From Adineta steineri (lineage: Eukaryota > Rotifera > Eurotatoria > Adinetida > Adinetidae): DNA of 64,000 nt. The translations under genes and the position numbers were made by a program. The notes under the pieces are model-generated. The model saw nothing but the letters and a program-made list of their open reading frames with translations. It ran no database searches and was not told the DNA's origin. The stretch is from NCBI GenBank assembly GCA_905250115.1, contig CAJNOI010000083.1, positions 57,650-121,649 on the forward strand. The letters run 5' to 3'. Positions 58,382 to 64,000 of the stretch are shown one piece after another. Numbering within the stretch: position 1 is the stretch's first letter; the number at the start of each line of letters is the position of its first letter.

Positions 58382-58779
58382 ATGAATGCTATTACCCATC
58401 AACAACCATCTACTTCGTAAGTCTTAAAAATGCATAAGAACTTCTATCAATATACAAAAATTTCCTTTTTTTTAGAGATGTATATGATGATAAAGAAATA
58501 AGTAAGTAAATTACTCTAAAAATGACGAAAAAAGATTATTACTTTTGTTTTGAATAGAAATGCAAACGACGATGAATAATACACCAATAGTTCAACAGAA
58601 TGTATCACCACGAGATAATTTTCCTAAAGGATTAAGAGGTGGTGGCGCTTGTTTTGATTGGTAAGTTTTATATTTTAATTGTATATGTTTTCATCTATTT
58701 TTCTTCCAGTCTGGCGTGTTTATGCTGTTGCTGCGCAATTGAAGACATCGCCTGCTTCGAATGTTGTAAAGAATGTTAA
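58382..58779 (+). CDS. 77-residue CYSTM-like cysteine-rich tail-anchored protein, four exons
   Basis: Exons 58382-58416, 58476-58501 (26 nt), 58558-58660 and 58710-58779; phases 2, 1, 2 all match and the sum is 234 nt including TAA. The N-terminal 45 residues are polar and Gln/Asn-rich. The C-terminus is GGACFDCLACLCCCCAIEDI followed by further Cys residues. This is the layout of the CYSTM (cysteine-rich transmembrane module) family: a polar head and a short Cys-rich, membrane-associated or palmitoylated tail. Family members in yeast, plants and animals are linked to stress tolerance. The gene is invisible to simple frame scanning because no exon exceeds 103 nt. Confidence 0.75.
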
Positions 58780-59367
58780 TTAGTCATCGAATTCAAACTT
58801 TTAATGGCTTTGTTCGGGCATATTTCTTCAATTTTATTCTCCGAAACATTTCATTTTTATTGTATTGTTCGAAAAACAAAATCGAAAAACGATTTTTTAA
58901 TAGCAAAACTAATAAAGCATTTTTCTCTCTATATGTCTCGGAGTTCTTCGAAACAGAACTAATCGAAAAAATGAATAAAAGATTTAATTCTTTATTATTC
59001 GCTTGTTTCAAAAACCATCTTGAGAGTGTGGGTATAGCTATTAAATGAAACCCACACCCATCGATATGATCATCTCATTGCTGAATAGAAAATCTGAAAT
59101 TGACTTCTTCATGAATTATATTAGCTACTTCCTACATGTTTTATGACAAACGTAAGGTAAAAATAAATTTCTGATAATTATAAAAAGAAAATTGTAAATA
59201 TTTTTATATATTTATTAAATAAAATGTATTACAAACAAAATTAAGCCTAACATATGGGACAATTCAATTCAATTATAAGTCGAATATTATTATTGCTCGT
59301 ATTAAATTGAAGTTTTATTTCAAGATTAGTTGTTGTAATATTAGGAGATATAATGCTCATAAACCAT
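58780..59367. other. spacer with one TGTGGG foldback
   Basis: A frame of about 90 codons at 58773-59048 overlaps the end of the CYSTM-like gene, is AT-rich and runs into the repeat at 59016-59063; I do not call it a gene. Confidence 0.5.
59016..59063. repeat. TGTGGG foldback repeat, short copy
   Basis: CATCTTGAGAGTGTGGGTAT opposite GAAACCCACACCCATCGAT. Confidence 0.6.
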
Positions 59368-60032
59368 CTATGTATTTAAAATCTCATCTGTTATGTTTCG
59401 TTCAATAACAATAAATTTTACATAATTATTACAGTCAACAGTTACACGTATTTTTGCTAATGTACGATTAGAAACTGATGCATAACGTATTACATTTATT
59501 CGTTGACTCATTGTTATTGAACTATTTTTTGTTGAAAATAGGACACCAACAAACATGCAATTATCGTGATCAAAAAAGGTACTATTATGTACTACTCGTT
59601 TCATAGTAATAATTGAATTCGATGTTTCGTTAATCCAATCCTATTCAATATTCATATTACAAATAGTATTACCATTTTGAATTGAAGAAATATCATAAGC
59701 AATAGTTCCATTCGGCATAGTGGCGGCGCCAAGGGTGGGCTGGGGTGGGCTCAGCCCATCCTGAAATTGTTTGAGCCCACCCTGAAATTTTTTTCAGATC
59801 TTAAAAAAACCAATGATATTCTATCTGAGCCCACCCTGTTTGAAATTTACTAGGCCTGAGCCCACCCTATTTGACATTTATTAGGCCTGAGCCCACCCTA
59901 GTCAAGATTCCTGGCGCCGCCGCTAATTCGGCAATATACTGTTTTCAATTGAATGAGCTGAATAAAGTTGTTCATTGGGGTAATACGAGCATTTACTGCA
60001 CAACCTTCTTCATTCTGTAGACATGATGAAAT
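59368..60032 (-). pseudogene. decayed gene of unknown family, split by a hAT MITE
   Basis: The minus strand reads EEGCAVNARITPMNNF (from about 60015), is interrupted at 59925-59718 by the MITE, resumes as MPNGTIAYDISSIQNGNTIC, meets an in-frame stop (about 59645), and continues as DWINETSNSIITMKRVVHNS and CMFVGVLFSTKNSSITMSQR to a stop at 59368. The N-x-S/T and Cys content suggest an extracellular protein. I do not recognise the family. It may share a former gene with the CDC123-like remnant upstream or be separate. Confidence 0.6.
59718..59925. mobile_element. complete hAT-type MITE, 208 bp, perfect 8-bp target duplication
   Basis: Ends TAGTGGCGGCGCCA and TGGCGCCGCCGCTA. Both flanks carry ATTCGGCA (59710-59717 and 59926-59933), an exact 8-bp duplication as made by hAT transposases. 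The interior holds a 31-bp tandem unit (CTGAGCCCACCCTATTTGAC type, about three copies). A truncated relative sits at 26179-26280. Confidence 0.92.
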
Positions 60033-60329
60033 GGTTATTTGATGAATTGACCATATTTATCTTTTATTTTTTTTTTCAAGTACTTGATCTTAAAATATGT
60101 CCGTAGTGGATAAGTTTCCTTTCATGCACCAGCCTTGATAGCTTACGTGGATTACACGAACAGATAAATTAATTCATTTGCTGTACTCATGCAAATCATA
60201 TATGCGGTAGAAATACGCTTGTAATATTTCCATGTACCGTCATATTATACAATTTGTACGAAACATTAGAAGATGAATTACTGTAATTAACAATAAATCA
60301 TTATTAATCATTAGAACTTGTTAAAATTC

Positions 60330-61571
60330 TCTTATTTGCGAATAGCTGAAAAGTATCTAGAATTTAACAGCTGATGATCGTTTACTAAATGGATTTATTT
60401 CTATGATAATTACATTATAATTAAACCAATCTATGGCGCAATCAACAACTCCATGTCTATATGGAATTGTTAACATAATATCTTGAAAACTTTTGGAATT
60501 TAAAAACTTTTTCATTCTCTATTGAATTTTGTTGTGATCCATATGTTGAAATGGCATTTAGTTTTTCATTACAAATGAAACATCGATATCCATTTGATAT
60601 ATTTGAAATTCATTTTTGTAAAATTAATTTTTTTCATTTGAAGATAGTTCATTTAAATCTTGTCGAAGTCGATCACTATTTTTAAAAAGTAATTTTAATT
60701 GATTAACATTTTGAATTTTCATAAAATTCAAATAAGGATCTTCATCTTCTGTTAAATTCCAAATACGAATTCATTCATTATTAATTTCTGTACTAAGATC
60801 TAATGAAATAAATCAAAATATTTCGATTCTTATACTTCATATGAGAAAAAAACTTTACTTTCGTAAGCATCTTTTGGACTTCTATGCATTTTAAAGAATA
60901 CATATCCACCTAATTCTTCAATTATTTGGTTTATTTCCTTTTCTAAATCTATGCGAATATTTTCTCCATTAATTAAATGATTGAAATGATCTTTTGTTAA
61001 ATCAATAATTTGTGATTCAATTGCAAAACATTTTATTTCTTCATAATAAATATTAAAATCATAAAGACATTCATAACATATTCGATTAAAACGTGCAATA
61101 GTTTATTTACTATCTGGTTGAGGATTATTAATTAAGAAAGCTAATATTTTAAAATAACTAAATCTTATATTATCATCATGTGAAATACCTAATGCTAAGA
61201 GAAAATCTTCTGAACATAATGCTAAATTAATGAAAAATATATTTTATAAACAAAATAAAAATGAATAATATAATCTACCTAAATGTTGTTTAACTGAAGA
61301 AAAAGTTAATGTAAGTTGATAAAGTTCGTCAATAAAAGTCAAACAATCATAAGATGTTGGGGTAATTGATAAAAAATGCCATACTTGATGTAAATTATTT
61401 ATATTTGCTAATAATTGAATTTGTCGATTTTGATTTGATCAAATAAGTTTTCATAAGATGATGATAATGGTTTATAAGTAGTTTGAATTAATTTAACTAG
61501 ATAATCGAAATTTTTATTTATTTGTTTAAGATAAGATCTATCGGGAAATATATTTTTTTGTATAGACATTT
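60330..61571 (-). pseudogene. CDC123/D123-like (ATP-grasp fold) pseudogene
   Basis: From an ATG at 61571 the frame reads FPDRSYLKQINKNFDYLVKL, breaks near 61440 (one frame change needed to reach QIQLLANINNLHQVWHFLS), has a stop near 61108, and then reads IEELGGYVFFKMHRSPKDAY. Further stops precede FMKIQNVNQLKLLFKNSDRL, GYRCFICNEKLNAIS and NVIIIEINPFSKRSSA. The last four phrases align in order with CDC123: the F-x-K-x-x-x-S-P-K/R-D-A motif, LLFKSSD, FRCF and the IDFNPF-type metal motif. Spacing and multiple lesions indicate a dead copy. Confidence 0.55.
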
Positions 61572-61846
61572 TTCATAATATTGAAATATATTTCTTTTAT
61601 AATGTGTAATACTTTTCTTTTTTAATAAATTTCACATGAGAGAAGAAAAAGAAACATTCCTTCACTATGACAAAAGATGTCAGTAAACATTGACAACGTG
61701 TGCTTTTTTATATGAGATGATTAATTCTTCATACTTGTTTTTTGTAAAGACTTAACAGGTAGGCCACATTAAAGCAGCTTTTGTTGATGCCCTTATCTAT
61801 GCTAGCAAAGAATTATTTTATCATAACTATACATGTTCTCTTAAAC

Positions 61847-61914
61847 AATGAGAGTGTAGGTATGGGTGGCTGTTGGTGATATATTGACCTTCTACCTATA
61901 CCTTCATCCTCACA
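61847..61914. repeat. TGTGGG foldback repeat, degenerate
   Basis: AATGAGAGTGTAGGTATGGG opposite CTACCTATACCTTCATCCTC. Confidence 0.5.
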
Positions 61915-62051
61915 CAGCCAGACGTCAAGGGGGAAAGAGTGGAATCGTGAATTCCCATAAATTTTCTATGATTCATTAAGATTCTACAAAATTCTTCAGA
62001 ACTGTTTAGTATACGTCTAAAATCTGTCAGATTGTCTTGTCTATCCTAGAA

Positions 62052-62101
62052 CTTGAGGGTAGATCTGGGTTCAAAATTACACCCACCCACCCACACCCCC
62101 A
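62052..62101. repeat. TGTGGG-type repeat, C-rich arm dominant
   Basis: TTGAGGGTAGATCTGGGT followed by ACACCCACCCACCCACACCC. Imperfect hairpin. Confidence 0.5.
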
Positions 62102-63344
62102 ATCCTATGAAGTCCATCTGAAGGATTAGTGAAATTGTAGATGACAGGTTAATTTATTACCCACACCCAACAATAAAGGTGACAGTATGTGTATCACTTT
62201 TTCTTTTTTATCATACTCTCATCCTCAAAAGTGGATACTGGGGCAGTGTTTTTAATATTATTATATAGACATTTGCTATAAGGCCAGTTCTTCATTGTAA
62301 CCGAAATAAAAGAAATGCTGTAGATATAAATGAAACATCTCTACCTGCTAAAATTTATTACTTTAATGTCGAATTTATCAGTGAATATTATAGAAGATAA
62401 GAGTGAAGCAAACATATAAAAACGCAATAAAAAGAATAATGGCCTCATTGAAATTATTACAGCGCATTAAAACAAGTTATCAGTATGTTGGTAATATATT
62501 GTATAGTGTTTTATTAACTCGAGTGTAATATATATCAGGATTAGAAAGTTTTGTATTGATCATATTGATAATTGAGAGTAGCGAGATATAGTCATACACC
62601 CTTTGTCTCATTAGTGAGCTGTGGATTTGGAGTGACGAAAACGTTTTTGAAAGATTTTTGGAGAAAAAGATGTGGACTTCTCAGTTCATGAGTTTTCATA
62701 TGTATCTTACAATCATATTCGTTGGCAATAACTAGCAACATTTGATTATACTTTGTCCAGTGTACCCCAAGACCTTCGCCATTGATAAATGCTCAACAAA
62801 CTAAGTCACATTATTGAAATTCAGGTTTCCCATTGACACTGGTGAAAGTAAGTAGGAAAACTGCTCGATTGGAATAAAATTCTGTGAATGTGAAGCTGAG
62901 CAGACTCCAAGAACAATACGTTTGGTAAAGGTAAGTATGAAAACATTGGGATTATATTGAAAGAACTTATGGGTGAGTTTTTATTATCTTAGTGCAATAC
63001 CGAATGTATCTAATCTAATAATTGAACTAACGAAGTCTGTGATAGAGCTGGTGGTTCTAGAATCCCAAATATTACTATAAAACTTTCTGGTAAACCGATT
63101 TTTGAAATCTTGGATATTAGTTTCATGGAGCGGAGTTGATGGCGTGATGCTCAACATCACGAAATGCGATGTATTCGGAAATATTTCTTCGGTATCTTAC
63201 TAGCCTTTTTCTTGCTATCGTCTTTTTCATTGTTGCGTGAAACCGATTCTGGAATTAAATATTCAATTTCAAAGTTATTCTTTATTTTAGATTGTACACT
63301 AAATTAAACGAAACAAAAGAATAAATACAGTGAAATTTGCTAGG

Positions 63345-64000
63345 ATGTCCACTAGCTATCAAGAAGCTGAAGACAAATCAGAATTACAAGAAATGATGAC
63401 GGATAACGAACAACTAAAAACAATTACAAACACAGCTGCGTCAAAACGCTTTTTAAAGTACAGTAAACATTTTATCGTCGAAAAATGAGAGATAATATAT
63501 GTCAATCTTCTTTTTTTCTAGCCAACGGCGCTCACGCATTTTTTGCACAATGCTCATACTTCTTTTTATTGTTGGTGGGTCTATCATGGCATTGATTTCT
63601 TACCATGCAGCACGGAGCAGCAATGTCAGCAGCGCAAACGAACACAGTAAGTTAGCGCAATGAATATCATATATATTCATATTTTGACTATGCTGATAAT
63701 TTATAATGAAAACGCCAAGAAAAAAAAGTCAAAGGAAAAATATCCGAACGAAAAAAAAAGTTGGAAAATAAAAACGTCGATCATTTAAGATATTGAAACT
63801 TCTGCGATGTCGCCATTAAGGTGCGGCGGGACCGGGGTTTTTATCCCGATCCCGACGGGATTGGAACCCAGTTCGAGGGAAAATAGGGATTGCGGCAGCT
63901 CCGTCGCATTCTAGTTGTTATTAACCAATACTGATTTTCTTTCCATCGTGATAGTAGTTGTGGATGTTTGTATTCTTCTCATTGATACTCAGGCCTACAC
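63345..64000 (+). CDS. single-pass (type II) membrane protein, N-terminal part, continues past the window
   Basis: Exons 63345-63457 and 63522-63646 join in phase 2. A probable third exon starts at 63955 after CGTGATAG and fits phase 1 (IVVDVCILLIDTQAY) up to the window edge. Residues 1-43 are acidic/polar and cytosolic, with basic residues (QRRSR) before a hydrophobic helix (MLILLFIVGGSIMALIS) near residues 48-65. The positive-inside pattern predicts a type II anchor with the C-terminus outside. The extracellular domain is not in the window, so the function is unknown. Confidence 0.65.
63825..63905. repeat. GC-rich hairpin repeat in an intron
   Basis: CGGGACCGGGGTTTTTATCC is followed by CGATCCCGACGGGATTGGAA, with CGGGA(C)CGGG pairing to CCCGATCCCG. 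Its composition is far more GC-rich than the surroundings, so it looks like an inserted element. It lies in the intron between exons 2 and 3 of the type II membrane protein gene. Confidence 0.5.

Larger units (their letters stand above)
61572..63344. other. intergenic with TGTGGG-type hairpins
   Basis: Two G/C-skewed hairpins (61847-61914, 62052-62101) and a CAAGGGGGAAAGAGTGG arm at about 61925 related to the 10844 palindrome. A short frame starting at 62439 (MASLKLLQRIKTSYQYVG, then a possible GT donor) has a TATA-like AACATATAAAAACG before it, but I could not find a following exon. Confidence 0.5.

Noticed and set aside
58773..59048. Frame of 91 codons after the CYSTM-like gene
   Set aside because: Overlaps the end of a better-supported gene and ends in a dispersed repeat.
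62439..62528. Short frame MASLKLLQRIKTSYQYVG with a TATA-like element upstream
   Set aside because: Runs to a stop after about 30 codons and no following exon was found.
63825..63905. tRNA-like T-arm phrase (CCCAGTTCGAGGG)
   Set aside because: No matching acceptor stem, D-arm or anticodon arm could be placed.

Overview
Organism. This is eukaryotic nuclear DNA, strongly AT-rich, with many short GT-AG introns (about 45-70 nt) alongside a few intronless genes. The gene content includes a sedolisin peptidase, a TRPM channel, rhodopsin-type GPCRs, EGF and F-box proteins, and arrays of ribonuclease-inhibitor-type leucine-rich repeats coded by 84-nt exons. Some enzymes look non-metazoan: a GH28 pectinase, a Ppo-like fatty acid dioxygenase and a fungal-looking CSC1 channel. 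TGTGGG-type telomere-like tracts are scattered throughout. Together these point to a bdelloid rotifer (Adineta/Rotaria type). The genus is inference. The window has two assembly gaps (100 N at 5979-6078, 10 N at 37184-37193).

Layout. 0-13 kb: a degenerate tandem repeat, a tripeptidyl-peptidase-1-like gene, a five-exon secreted Cys-rich/EGF gene with tandem exon duplications and an in-frame stop, and an intronless GH28 gene (minus). 14-18 kb: decayed fragments (mitochondrial carrier, plasma-membrane Ca-ATPase, an unknown family) around an intact GPCR. 18-24 kb: a repeat-dense block with a four-exon Ser/Thr-rich membrane mucin-like gene whose 5' end is copied about 3 kb downstream. 24.7-30.3 kb: a 13-exon gene for a roughly 1101-residue protein with cupredoxin-like repeats and a chitobiase C-terminal-like domain; its introns host a hAT MITE and a 0.4-kb foldback element. 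31-37 kb: an F-box/LRR gene (minus) divergent from an intronless fatty acid dioxygenase (plus), then a GPCR C-terminus cut by a gap. 37.8-42.6 kb: a CSC1/OSCA-type channel and a three-exon phytanoyl-CoA dioxygenase-like gene, both minus. 43.1-55.1 kb: one very large minus-strand gene, described below. 57-64 kb: a cytidine-deaminase-like gene, a four-exon 77-residue CYSTM-like gene, two decayed genes (one CDC123-like and one split by a hAT MITE with a perfect 8-bp target duplication), and the start of a single-pass membrane protein running off the window.

Main discovery. The minus-strand gene at 43090-55083 encodes a TRPM-type cation channel (SLOG-like N-terminus, TRPM homology region, six-helix pore with FGQ filter, TRP helix, short coil). 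It then runs, with every splice phase I checked matching, into about 48 further exons encoding roughly 49 LRR units. Known TRPM enzymatic tails are NUDT9-H and alpha-kinase; a giant LRR tail in that place would be a new channel-receptor architecture. The neighbouring F-box gene carries the same 84-nt phase-0 LRR exons on a different N-terminal module, which suggests exon shuffling of one LRR cassette onto different effectors.
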